Origin: Endozoicomonas sp965198415 | Lineage (GTDB): Bacteria > Pseudomonadota > Gammaproteobacteria > Pseudomonadales > Endozoicomonadaceae | Length of the DNA: 64,000 bases | Direction of reading: 5' to 3' | NCBI GenBank assembly: GCA_965198415.1 | Contig: CBDAPN010000028.1 | Span: forward strand, 565,367 to 629,366 | Shown here: positions 54,026 through 62,136 of the stretch, piece by piece | How positions within the stretch are numbered: position 1 is the first letter of the stretch | Layout: each line of letters starts with the position of its first letter | The notes under the pieces: model-generated | Told to the model about the DNA's origin: nothing | Database searches by the model: none | Seen by the model: only the letters and a program-made list of their open reading frames with translations | Position numbers and translations under genes: made by a program

Positions 54026-54669
54026 GTTTGCGCATTGCCCTGATTTGAAAGGGATTGAGACGTGAAGCCCGCTTATTGTGCTTATCCACAGTCACGTCTG
54101 TTTGCGCATTGCCCTGATTTGAAAGGGATTGAGACTCGATCCTAGACGGCTGAGAGTTTGCGCATTGCCCTGGAAAGGGATTTCGACTTAGCGTTTGGCA
54201 TTACCCTTTCCTCTTTGGGTTTGCGCATTGCCCTGATTTGAAAGGGATTGAGACTATACGCCGATCCGACTCTTTATGTTTGCGCATTGCCCTGATTTGA
54301 TTGAGACGATGGCTTCCTTGCCTCAAAATAGTACTCATGTTTGCGCATTGCCCTGATTTGAAAGGGATTGAGAGAGGGGCTTAGCCCCTCAGTTTATTTT
54401 GGGTTTGCGCATTGCCCTGATTTGAAAGGGATTGAGACAAATCGAACAATGATGCGCCTGGCGCTGAATGTCGTTTGCGCATTGCCCTGATTTGAAAGGG
54501 ATTGAGACGCCTAGCGCATTCTGATTTGAAAGGGATTGAGACCCAATGATGGTTCGAGAGTAGCTTAAGGATCTCGTTTGCGCATTGCCCTGATTTGAAA
54601 GGGATTGAGACCTCTAGTGCCGAGTACATACTCATGGTTTTTGTGTTTGCGCATTGCCCTGATTTGAAA
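54026..54669 (+). CRISPR. CRISPR array 1, about 11 repeats, eroded and truncated
   Basis: The 36-bp repeat begins GTTTGCGC and ends GGGATTGAGAC. Full copies start at 54026, 54100, 54219, 54403, 54473 and 54576, with a near-perfect one at 54339 (last base changed). Altered copies lie at 54156 (four bases lost and end changed), 54278 (six bases lost) and 54514 (head and three inner bases lost). The last at 54645 keeps only 25 bases. Spacers of 28-38 bp alternate with shortened ones of 20, 23 and 5 bp. The transcript direction is plus, because the 3-prime repeat end ATTGAGAC is the type III crRNA handle. Confidence 0.95.
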
Positions 54670-54679
54670 TATTGCTCCC

Positions 54680-54695
54680 TCCACAACCTTGTGAA
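54680..54695. promoter_or_regulatory. Shared operator dyad, site 5 (cas2-cas1-cas2)
   Basis: TCCACAACCTTGTGAA has the same CACAA/TTGTG arms with CC in the centre, i.e. the site in reverse orientation. It starts ten bases after the truncated last repeat of array 1 and 67 bp before cas2. It is followed by TACCCAC, like sites 1 and 4. Confidence 0.78.
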
Positions 54696-54761
54696 TACCC
54701 ACACCTCTCCAGTTTCCAGATAAAGTACCCACAAGTCAGACAATCAAATGGATAGTCAACA

Positions 54762-55040
54762 ATGGTCGGTACTCCCTGGGTTTTTGCCTACGATATCTGT
54801 GATAACAAACGTCGCTCCAAAATGCTCTACCAGCTGCGGAAAATGGCAGCTGGAAGGCAAAAGTCTGTATTTGAATGCTTGTTGAGGCCCGGGGAGCTGG
54901 CGCAGCTCTACTGGGCACTCTCTGCCATTGTTGAAGAAGATGACTCCCTGTTTTGTATGCCTGTGAGCAGACAGAAAGAGGTTATCCGGCTCGGTCGGGG
55001 ACAGTCCTTTCTGTTCGAACCTCTGGTGATGGTCGTATGA
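54762..55040 (+). CDS. cas2: CRISPR-associated protein Cas2, copy a
   Basis: Cas2 is the dimeric structural core of the Cas1-Cas2 integrase. The 92-residue protein begins with the strand FAYDICDNKRRSK, holding the conserved Asp after Tyr, then the helix KMLYQLRKM and the QKSVFECLL strand typical of Cas2. It is shorter at the end than its second copy. The stop overlaps the following cas1 by 4 bp (ATGA). It is the first gene after operator site 5. Confidence 0.92.
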   Translation: MVGTPWVFAYDICDNKRRSKMLYQLRKMAAGRQKSVFECLLRPGELAQLYWALSAIVEEDDSLFCMPVSRQKEVIRLGRGQSFLFEPLVMVV

Positions 55041-55990
55041 ATAAGAGACTGGTTCTTGCACAAAAAGGGCTCACACTTATGTGCAGTGGTGAGTGCCTGA
55101 TTATCCGCAACGAAAAACAGCACTGGAATATTCCCCTGCGTCGACTGGAGCAGATTATTTTTCTGCACTCTGTTGATCTGCCATCGCGGCTGGTCAGTAC
55201 CTGTCAGGCAATGGGGATCAGTCTGTTTTATATTAACAGCCATCGGCTTGACAGAAGTTTTGCAATTATGGCACCGGCTTCTGTGTCGGTTCTCCGCCAG
55301 CAGACGCAGATTCAGTTAACCCATCACCCATCGTGTATTGAGTGGGCTCGCCAGTTGGTGCAACACAAATTGCTGGGTATAAAAGGTAAACTGCCGGTAC
55401 TGGCAGATAAACGCCCCCAACACCGACGGGTGTTAACCAAAGTGGGTGAAACCATTGATGTTTGCCAACAGAACCTGAGTCAGGCCCACTCGCTGGACGC
55501 ATTGCGCGGACTCGAAGGTCGTGCTCAGAAAGCATGGTTTGAGGCAATGACGCATCTGGTACCAGGCAGCCTTGGTTTTAACGGTCGTAACCGGCGTCCA
55601 CCGAAAGACCCTGTTAATGCCCTACTTTCTCTCTCTTATACCTTGCTGTATCTGCAAGCCTGGCAATCCGCTCTGGTGCATGGATTAAACCCCTCATTGG
55701 GTTTTTACCACGAGCCCGCAAAAAGACAGTCTCTGGCCTGCGATCTGATGGAACCACTTCGGATTGAAGTGGACCTGTTTGTCATGGAGGTATTCAACAG
55801 CAAAGCGTTACAGGGACGGGACTTCTATCAAACCGAGAAGGGTTGCCTGCTGCGACCCGGTGCCAGAAAACGATTTCAGGCTTTATATGATGAACGAAGC
55901 AAAAGCTGGCGGCGACTGCTCGATAGATATGCCCTGATGATGGTCAACGCACTGGATAAATGGCATGAACAGGAAGTGAAGAAATCATGA
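55037..55990 (+). CDS. cas1: CRISPR integrase Cas1, copy b
   Basis: The 317-residue protein is a second complete Cas1: Glu160 in RGLEGRAQKAWF, His225 in GFYHEP and Asp236/Glu239 in ACDLMEPLR form the metal site, and FNGRNRRPPKDPVN matches copy a. The remainder differs strongly, including a different N-terminal domain (NKRLVLAQKGLTLMCSGECL). An in-frame start at 54953 is inside cas2; the ATG at 55037 is the overlap start. It is coupled on both sides to cas2 genes. The sequence type resembles the Cas1 found beside short Cas2 in other type III modules. Confidence 0.93.
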   Translation: MNKRLVLAQKGLTLMCSGECLIIRNEKQHWNIPLRRLEQIIFLHSVDLPSRLVSTCQAMGISLFYINSHRLDRSFAIMAPASVSVLRQQTQIQLTHHPSCIEWARQLVQHKLLGIKGKLPVLADKRPQHRRVLTKVGETIDVCQQNLSQAHSLDALRGLEGRAQKAWFEAMTHLVPGSLGFNGRNRRPPKDPVNALLSLSYTLLYLQAWQSALVHGLNPSLGFYHEPAKRQSLACDLMEPLRIEVDLFVMEVFNSKALQGRDFYQTEKGCLLRPGARKRFQALYDERSKSWRRLLDRYALMMVNALDKWHEQEVKKS

Positions 55991-56304
55991 ACAACTCTGT
56001 GGGAAGTTGGTTGATCTGCTACGACATAACGAGCAAAGCACGTCTGCAGAGAGTTCACACACTGCTGAAACAGGAGGCTTTGTGGCTTCAGCAATCGGTT
56101 TTTCATGGCGAATACAGTCGAACCGAAATCTCCGAACTAAAATATCAGTTACAAGACATCATTGATGAGGAATACGACGATATTCGTATTTTTCCGCAAA
56201 AAGCATCATCACCCATTCGCTGGCAAGGTGTTTCTCCACTGCCGGCAGGTATCGACTTTGAATCCGGCCCAAATCTGGTTAACTGGTATGGTGATACCAT
56301 TTAA
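55987..56304 (+). CDS. cas2: CRISPR-associated protein Cas2, copy b
   Basis: The 105-residue protein starts with SWLICYDITSKARLQRVH, where the Asp after Tyr and the basic helix are Cas2 marks. QQSVFHGEYSRTEI and the strand DDIRIFPQ follow. Its length is slightly above that of copy a because of a C-terminal segment (PAGIDFESGPNLVNWYGDTI). It overlaps cas1b by 4 bp. Together the three genes form one adaptation operon. About 108 bp separate it from cmr1. Confidence 0.92.
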   Translation: MNNSVGSWLICYDITSKARLQRVHTLLKQEALWLQQSVFHGEYSRTEISELKYQLQDIIDEEYDDIRIFPQKASSPIRWQGVSPLPAGIDFESGPNLVNWYGDTI

Positions 56305-56412
56305 AATGTGTAACTGTCTGTTTTGCTGATTTATGGCATTACCCAGTCAGCCTTAAACGATGTATCAACCTCCACCATAGATTAAGTACTCCCCCGGAGG
56401 AAACGATTTTCC

Positions 56413-57600
56413 ATGAATAACCACAGCAGACTATTGACTGCGCAATTCAACATCACCACACCGATGTTTTTGGGCGGCGCGGATCAAAAGATTCCCGAGA
56501 CTATTCGCCCTCCATCCATCAAGGGAGCGTTACGTTTCTGGTGGCGGGCTCTGAACTGGGCGCGTATCCGGACGTTGCACTCTTCCGATAAAGCAGCACT
56601 GCAGCAACTCCACAAAGAAGAAGGCGAGCTGTTTGGTGGTGCACATATCCACGGGCGGGACGATCAGGGTAAAGAGGTTGTGCAGGCGCAGCAGTCCAGA
56701 GTGGCTCTGCGAATCAGCAGGCAGGAACAACAGCAGGCTGAGTTCACACTCTCTCCCGGTCTGCAATACCTGCTTGGTATGGGGCTTTATAACTTTAGAG
56801 AGGGTATGTTGCGTGAGGCAATCCGGGGGAGTTTTACCCTTGATTTGCACTTTGCTCCCACGCTATCAGACGATCAACGTCGTCAGGTAGAAGAGGCGGT
56901 ACTCTGCTTTGGTCTTCTGGGGGCTCTGGGAAGCCGGGCGCGTCATGGTTGGGGCTCCGTGAGCATTGAGCGTTTAAAGGGGGGCAAGCTCACTGCGCCA
57001 TCCACTATTGCAGAATATAAAGAACAGCTGCGTGACATATTGGCGAAGTGCGAGGCACTGCAGAGTGAGCCACCTTATTCAGCTTTCTGCAGCCAGAGCA
57101 GAGTGGATATCTCTCTTCAGGGGCGTGATCCCATCGCTTTGCTGAGGCGTCTGGGTGATGAGCAGCAGATGTATCGAAGCTGGGGGCAAAAGGGCAAGGT
57201 GGCTGGTAAGGATGCCGAGCGTAATTTCCGGGATGATCATGACTGGGCATACCGGGTTGCTAGAGGTGAACCGCCTGCCACTGCACCGCAACGCGCCACT
57301 TTTGGTTTGCCCCACAATTATTTTTTGAGTGGCCATAACAACGCAAAAATTGATACCGAGGTCACAGGGAATCGTCGCCGGGCATCACCCTTGCTGGCGC
57401 ATATTCACCAGTTCCCCGATGGCTCGTGCCTGCTGGTTCAGGCACTTTTGAAATCTCTGTTTCTGCCACCAGAATTGGAGATGGAAGTAAAGGTTAAAAA
57501 TCCACGAGCCACGTACAGCGTCACTGTTGATCCGCAGTGGCAAGTCATCCACGATTTTATGAACCGCTTCGATGGACTGGAGACCTTGTATGGGCACTAA
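56413..57600 (+). CDS. cmr1: Type III-B RAMP protein Cmr1
   Basis: Cmr1 caps one end of the Cmr effector and binds near the 3-prime end of the target. The 395-residue product shows the family start FNITTPMFLGGADQ, then IRPPSIKGALRFWWRAL and GGAHI, and a second RAMP-type half. CCCGGAGGAAA stands before the ATG. No dyad operator is found in the 108-bp gap before it, so cmr transcription may read through from the cas2-cas1-cas2 genes. The frame is intact, in contrast with several later cmr genes. Confidence 0.94.
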   Translation: MNNHSRLLTAQFNITTPMFLGGADQKIPETIRPPSIKGALRFWWRALNWARIRTLHSSDKAALQQLHKEEGELFGGAHIHGRDDQGKEVVQAQQSRVALRISRQEQQQAEFTLSPGLQYLLGMGLYNFREGMLREAIRGSFTLDLHFAPTLSDDQRRQVEEAVLCFGLLGALGSRARHGWGSVSIERLKGGKLTAPSTIAEYKEQLRDILAKCEALQSEPPYSAFCSQSRVDISLQGRDPIALLRRLGDEQQMYRSWGQKGKVAGKDAERNFRDDHDWAYRVARGEPPATAPQRATFGLPHNYFLSGHNNAKIDTEVTGNRRRASPLLAHIHQFPDGSCLLVQALLKSLFLPPELEMEVKVKNPRATYSVTVDPQWQVIHDFMNRFDGLETLYGH

Positions 57601-59536
57601 GACCATCAGTACTGGCCATAACAGCCAATACTTTCACCTGACCCTTGGCCCCGTGCAGGGGTTTGTTGCCCAGGCCAGGCGAACGCGGGATTTCTGGGCA
57701 GGCTCCTTCCTGCTGTCATGGCTGGCTGGAGTGGCCATGGTGGCGGTGAAAAAACAGCAGGGCGAGATCAATTTTCCCCTGCCGGAACAGAACTTCCTGA
57801 ACTGGCTGGAAGGCAAGGGAGAACCCGGCACCGAGCCCACTCAGGGTTCCATCCCCAATCGCTTCAAGGCAATCAGTGCAACGGTTCCCGAAGATTTCCA
57901 ACCGCAGCGGGTGATCGAAACAGTTCGTGAGGCATGGCTTGCTCTGGGGCAACGGGTCTGGGACATGGATCTGAAGAACCTCGATCCGGCACAGCGGGAG
58001 ATCACCAAAGTGATCTGGGAGAGACAGAACCGCCACTTCTTTGAGATCAGCTGGTGCATAACGGAGGATGCGCAAGCCACCAACCTGTTGGACCGGCGCA
58101 AAAACTGGCGCAACTGGTCTGCCCCGGAAGAACCCGGTGTTAAATGCATGATGATGGATGGTTGGCAGGAGTTATCTGGTCAGCCCCGTCCGGGTCAGGA
58201 AGTTCGCAACTTCTGGCAACAGATACGGGAACAGGGGCGAGCCATTAAAACCGATCTTCGTGAGACCGAACATCTGTGTACTCTGGCTTATATCAAACGC
58301 CGGTTTGTCCATGTGTTTGCCAGCCTCAGTGCAACCATGCCGGGAGGGTGGACACTTTATGGCTGGCAGTTGCCCAGACATGTGCCTTCTGTCAGTCATC
58401 TTGCTGCAGCGCACTGGCTGGCAGCAACCATTACCAAAGTAGACCCTGAGAATTGTTTACTTTTGGAACAGTTGCACGCTCGGTTGTCGGCGTTGGAAGG
58501 CAGTGGCGAAGGGGACAACACCAGCTTGAAATGCGTCCGTGATGCCCTTGAGCGGTTACCCGAAAGGCCGGCATGGGAGCGTCTGGATGGCCAGTACCTG
58601 TTCGATTTTATCCTTGCCAAAGAAGCTAAGGGACAAAAGGGTGAGCAGGCTCTTAACGCTTTGCGTGAAGTGAAAAAAATCACCGGTACAGAACCCTCGC
58701 CCTTTTATGCCATTCTGCTGATGGATGGCGACAGCCTTGGCAGCCAGATGAGCGATCAGGCTAAACAGCGGCCAATCAGCGAAGCCCTTAACGCCTTTAC
58801 TGCAAAGGTAAAAGGTGTGGTTGAGCATCATAACGGTTTTCTGGTCTATGCCGGCGGTGACGATGTGCTGGCTCTGGTCACTGTTGAGGACGCCATGACC
58901 TGTGCTTATGCCATTCGTCAGGTGTGGGAACAGTGCTTTGAGAGGGCCCGCACGGGCCACGGCATCAACACCAGTATTTCTGCTGCCATTGAGTTCTGCC
59001 ATATCAAATCACCACTGGCCCACGGCCTTCACGATGCCCATCAGCTGCTGGATGTTATCGCCAAAGATAAGACTGGCCGGGATGCCCTGGCAGTCAGGGT
59101 ATGGAAGTCCGGAGGCCAGCACCTGGAATGGAGCGCACCCTGGAGTTGGGTAGTGAACGACGAAGGTCAATTAACAATTCCCGCACTGGCAGCTACGGTT
59201 CGTCAGGCCGTTGAGGCCAACAGTGGTTTTGCCCGTGGTTTTCTGAACAAGGCAGAGAGCCTGTTTGCCACTTTGCTGCCCGATGGCAGGCTATGGCCAG
59301 ATTCCGATCTCTGTGAACAGTCTCTGGAAGCGTTATTGAAAACGTACTGGTTGCAGTCCGGCAAGGTTGACGGTATTGAACCGGAGCAACTCTGTCACGA
59401 TCTGATTGAGCAGTGCCGACGCTATTACCGCAAAGATGGCAGGGTCGAACGAGAGTCGGGCATATTTTGTGACCATGCCCTGAAATTGGTGTGGTTTCTG
59501 GCCACAAAAGAGATGGGCAGGGAGAACCGGCAATGA
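57590..59536 (+). CDS. cmr2: Type III-B large subunit Cas10 (Cmr2) with cyclase GGDD
   Basis: Cas10 of type III-B makes cyclic oligoadenylates when target RNA binds. The 648-residue protein starts MGTKTISTG, with HFTLGPVQGFV-like HLTLGPVQGFVAQARRTRDF, the classic Cmr2 entry. A zinc-type linker region and first palm (LLMDGDSLGSQMS) follow, then the second palm with AGGDDVLALV, residues 422-425 being GGDD. All residues needed for cyclase activity are kept. I do not see an HD nuclease motif, so DNA cleavage by this subunit is doubtful. It overlaps cmr1 by 11 bp and cmr3 by 4 bp. Its signal should feed Card1, the NE0113 protein and perhaps Csx16. Confidence 0.94.
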   Translation: MGTKTISTGHNSQYFHLTLGPVQGFVAQARRTRDFWAGSFLLSWLAGVAMVAVKKQQGEINFPLPEQNFLNWLEGKGEPGTEPTQGSIPNRFKAISATVPEDFQPQRVIETVREAWLALGQRVWDMDLKNLDPAQREITKVIWERQNRHFFEISWCITEDAQATNLLDRRKNWRNWSAPEEPGVKCMMMDGWQELSGQPRPGQEVRNFWQQIREQGRAIKTDLRETEHLCTLAYIKRRFVHVFASLSATMPGGWTLYGWQLPRHVPSVSHLAAAHWLAATITKVDPENCLLLEQLHARLSALEGSGEGDNTSLKCVRDALERLPERPAWERLDGQYLFDFILAKEAKGQKGEQALNALREVKKITGTEPSPFYAILLMDGDSLGSQMSDQAKQRPISEALNAFTAKVKGVVEHHNGFLVYAGGDDVLALVTVEDAMTCAYAIRQVWEQCFERARTGHGINTSISAAIEFCHIKSPLAHGLHDAHQLLDVIAKDKTGRDALAVRVWKSGGQHLEWSAPWSWVVNDEGQLTIPALAATVRQAVEANSGFARGFLNKAESLFATLLPDGRLWPDSDLCEQSLEALLKTYWLQSGKVDGIEPEQLCHDLIEQCRRYYRKDGRVERESGIFCDHALKLVWFLATKEMGRENRQ

Positions 59537-60713
59537 GCCTGAACCGATACCAGATAGATTTTGAACCGGTGGACAGCTGGTTCTTCCGGGAATCCCGCCC
59601 CCATGATGCAACAGGGGCGGCCCGGCTTAGCAGCCTGTTTCCTCCCCCGGCCCGCACACTGGCGGGGAGCGTGAAAACCTTGCTTGGAAATAGCCTTGGC
59701 GTCAACTGGCAACAATTTGCCAAAGGGATCGAAACCCGGTCTGTGGATGGGCAGGATCTTCAATACTGGCTTAATGGTGGTATTGAGTTCGGTGATGTAC
59801 GGTTGGTGCGGGAGCAAAACAACCGGCGGGAAATGCTCTATCCGGTGCCACTTTGCCTGCTAGCCTATGGCGACAACCAGCAAAAAATCGTGCGCCTGCA
59901 ACCGGGTGAACCGGTGCACTGCGACCTTGGCAGGGTGCGTCTGCCTGAGCTGGCTCATAAAGTAGAGGGGGCAGCAACGCTGGAAAAAACATGGGTCACT
60001 GCGGACGATCTAGGTCGCATTCTGGCCGGAAACGGGTTGGATGGAATTGAGCTGATTCCGCAAAGCAAGCTGGTCACTTATGAACCCCGTCTCGGCATTG
60101 GTCGCAATAATCAGACCGGCATAGCCAAAGAGGGTCAGCTCTACCAGACCCATCATATTCGTCTGGCTACCGATATCAGGCTCTCGCTGGAAGCCGGTTT
60201 ACCTGAACAATTAGCAAGCCATTTGTCGTCCACCTTGGCGGCCAGTGCCATACAGCGCACGGGTGGTGAGGGGCGTATGGCCCATTTAACCCTGCGTCAG
60301 GGCAGCCAGCCACTGCCCGTGGCACCGGTAGCGAATGCCAAAACACAGGGGTTGATCCTGATATTGGCAAACGATACAGACCTTGCCAATGACCAGGGTA
60401 CACCGTTACCGGGTTTTACCCCGGTGCAGCAGGATGGCGTAGACAGGTGGCTTGGTAACATCAACGGTATTGAGCTGTTGCTGGAGTGCTGTGTGGTCGG
60501 CAAGGCGATCCGCCGTGGAGGCTGGGATCTGAAAAACAGCGCCCGACCCCTGTACGCTCCTTAACCCCGGCGGGCAGTTGTTATTTTGTTCGACTGGCCG
60601 GTGAACTGCTCAGCCTTGAACAGGCAATCAAACAGCTGCACGGCGCAACCCTGCGCCCAGCGGATACCAATACACACCAGCAGGGCCAGATCTTCTGTGG
60701 CTTGTGGAACTGA
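59533..60713 (+). pseudogene. cmr3: cmr3, type III-B RAMP protein, with one frameshift near the 3-prime end
   Basis: Cmr3 sits at the crRNA 5-prime-handle end of the complex next to Cas10. The first 343 codons, from the overlap ATG (MSLNRYQIDFEPVDSWFFRESRPH), are normal Cmr3, with LFPPPARTLAGSVKTLLG and ASAIQRTGGEGR blocks. The frame then stops at 60564 after RPLYAP. The true C-terminus continues in the next frame as RSLTPAGSCYFVRLAGELL...IFCGLWN to 60713. One base is missing near 60545-60553, most easily in the C run of GCCCGACCCC. About 50 residues including the final RAMP Gly-rich part are cut off, so function is doubtful unless the base is a sequencing error. Confidence 0.85.
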
Positions 60714-60728
60714 TTTAAGGAATAAAAG

Positions 60729-61597
60729 ATGACCAACACTTCAGCAATGATTGGCCTGGTGGCAGAAACCCAGATCCACGCAGGCAGCGGCGAAAGCAAC
60801 GGTGTCGTCGATTTGCCGATTTATGCGGGAAAAAGCCACCGGCTGGCCCTGCGTATTTGGCTCCGCCGTTAAAGGTGCACTGCGAGCCAAAGCAGAAAAG
60901 CAGTTTGATAATAATGTGGAGTGGATTGAGCCCATTTTTGGCAGTGCCTCGACCACCGGCAGTGAATTTGCCGGTGCCTTGCTGGTTGCGGATGCACGCC
61001 TGGCCCTGCTGCCAGTGCGCTCCCTGACCGGGCATTACCGCTGGGTAACCTGTCCGGAGATTCTGAGGCGTCTGGCTCGTGATGGTGTGCGTTTCGGTGT
61101 TTGCCAGCCGGTTACTGTGCCAGAGATTCAGCGTAATACGGCGCTGGTCGTTAACGGTGGTGGCCGGTTATTTTTGGAAGAGTACGCCTTTGAAAGTCAG
61201 AAAGCTGAGCTGGAGGAGATAATCGCTACTCTACTGGCACCGTTGATGGGTGATCGTGCGGATGAATTGCACGACAAACTCACCGTTATTCACAATGCGG
61301 ATTTTGCCCATATCTGTCAGGCTGCCATTGCGGTTCAGGCCCATATCAGAATCAATAATGAGACCAAAACCGTTGCCACCCGGCGCTCTTTGGCATGAGG
61401 AAAGCCTGCCTGCGGACACAGTACTCTATTTCGGCCTGACCGCCATGGATGCCCGCCAGGGGGCGTTGTCGTCTGTCGCCCTGCTTGGCCAGATGACCGA
61501 AGTGCTGTTTGGCCAGAAGCCCTATCTGCAACTCGGTGGCAATGAGACCACCGGTATGGGCTGGTGCAGTGTCAACATTCGTCGGCAGGAGGGGTGA
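60729..61597 (+). pseudogene. cmr4: cmr4, type III-B RAMP protein, with two frameshifts
   Basis: Cmr4 forms the backbone and cuts target RNA. The gene starts at the ATG at 60729 (AAGGA upstream) with GLVAETQIHAGSGESNGVVD, the expected family start. Near 60830 one base is extra, and the frame changes to MREKATGWPCVFGSAVKGAL. It remains open to 61398, where a second +1 shift near 61373-61385 leads to GALWHEESLPADTVLYFGLT, ending GMGWCSVNIRRQEG at 61597. All Cmr4 blocks are in order, so the gene was recently complete. As given, no intact product is possible; the backbone of the complex would be absent. Confidence 0.86.
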
Positions 61598-61599
61598 TC

Positions 61600-62136
61600 A
61601 TGGGCAAACATCGTAAACCATCACCTGCGGTGCGGGTTTCTAGTATCGCTGTTCGCTCTAAGCCAGCAGTCGAACCAGTGACTCAGACCATTCAGCAACA
61701 GCGGGCAGCCTTTGCCTTTAAACAGGTCTCGGCGCTGGTGAATAAAGAGGAAGCGGGTCGCTTCCGGGCTTATGCCAATTCACTGCCTGCGCTGGTACAA
61801 ATGAACGGCATTGGTCAGGCAATGGCCTTTGTCTTTAGCAAGAAATCCGGCAATGGCGTTGAGGCAAAAGGCTGGGCGGCACTTTATCAGCTGGTCAGTC
61901 AATGGCTGTGTGACAATGAGCGCAACATCTTTGACAACACCACCTTTGACAACAAAAGTGCCGACCTGATGCAGGCGCTGGTCAGCCATGATCAGAGTTG
62001 CTACCGGCTGGCTCAGGTGGAGTGTCAGGCGCTGCTGGTTTGGGTACGGCAGTTTGCCCGGGCATTACTCAAGGATGACGGAAGGAGGGGCAGGAATGAA
62101 CCATCCATCCTCACCTTGTCAAGCCCCGCTTTATAA
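61600..62136 (+). CDS. cmr5: Type III-B small subunit Cmr5
   Basis: Cmr5 is the helical subunit of the inner filament. The 178-residue product has a basic N-terminal lead and a helical body with QTIQQQRAAFAFKQV, AYANSLPALVQMNGIGQAMAFV and LYQLVSQWL, typical of the family. AGGAGG lies before the ATG at 61600, right after the cmr4 stop. The C-terminal 15 residues (GRRGRNEPSILTLSSPAL) run into cmr6 in another frame and look unlike the family. A further one-base change near 62080 could have extended the frame past its natural end, because GGATGA in a neighbouring frame would stop it there. Confidence 0.85.
   Translation: MGKHRKPSPAVRVSSIAVRSKPAVEPVTQTIQQQRAAFAFKQVSALVNKEEAGRFRAYANSLPALVQMNGIGQAMAFVFSKKSGNGVEAKGWAALYQLVSQWLCDNERNIFDNTTFDNKSADLMQALVSHDQSCYRLAQVECQALLVWVRQFARALLKDDGRRGRNEPSILTLSSPAL

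Noticed and set aside
54381..54743. 120-codon minus-strand frame through CRISPR array 1
   Set aside because: It translates CRISPR repeats and spacers and has no coding character.
57590..59536. HD nuclease domain in Cas10
   Set aside because: No His-Asp pair in the expected N-terminal position; only palm motifs with GGDD can be supported.
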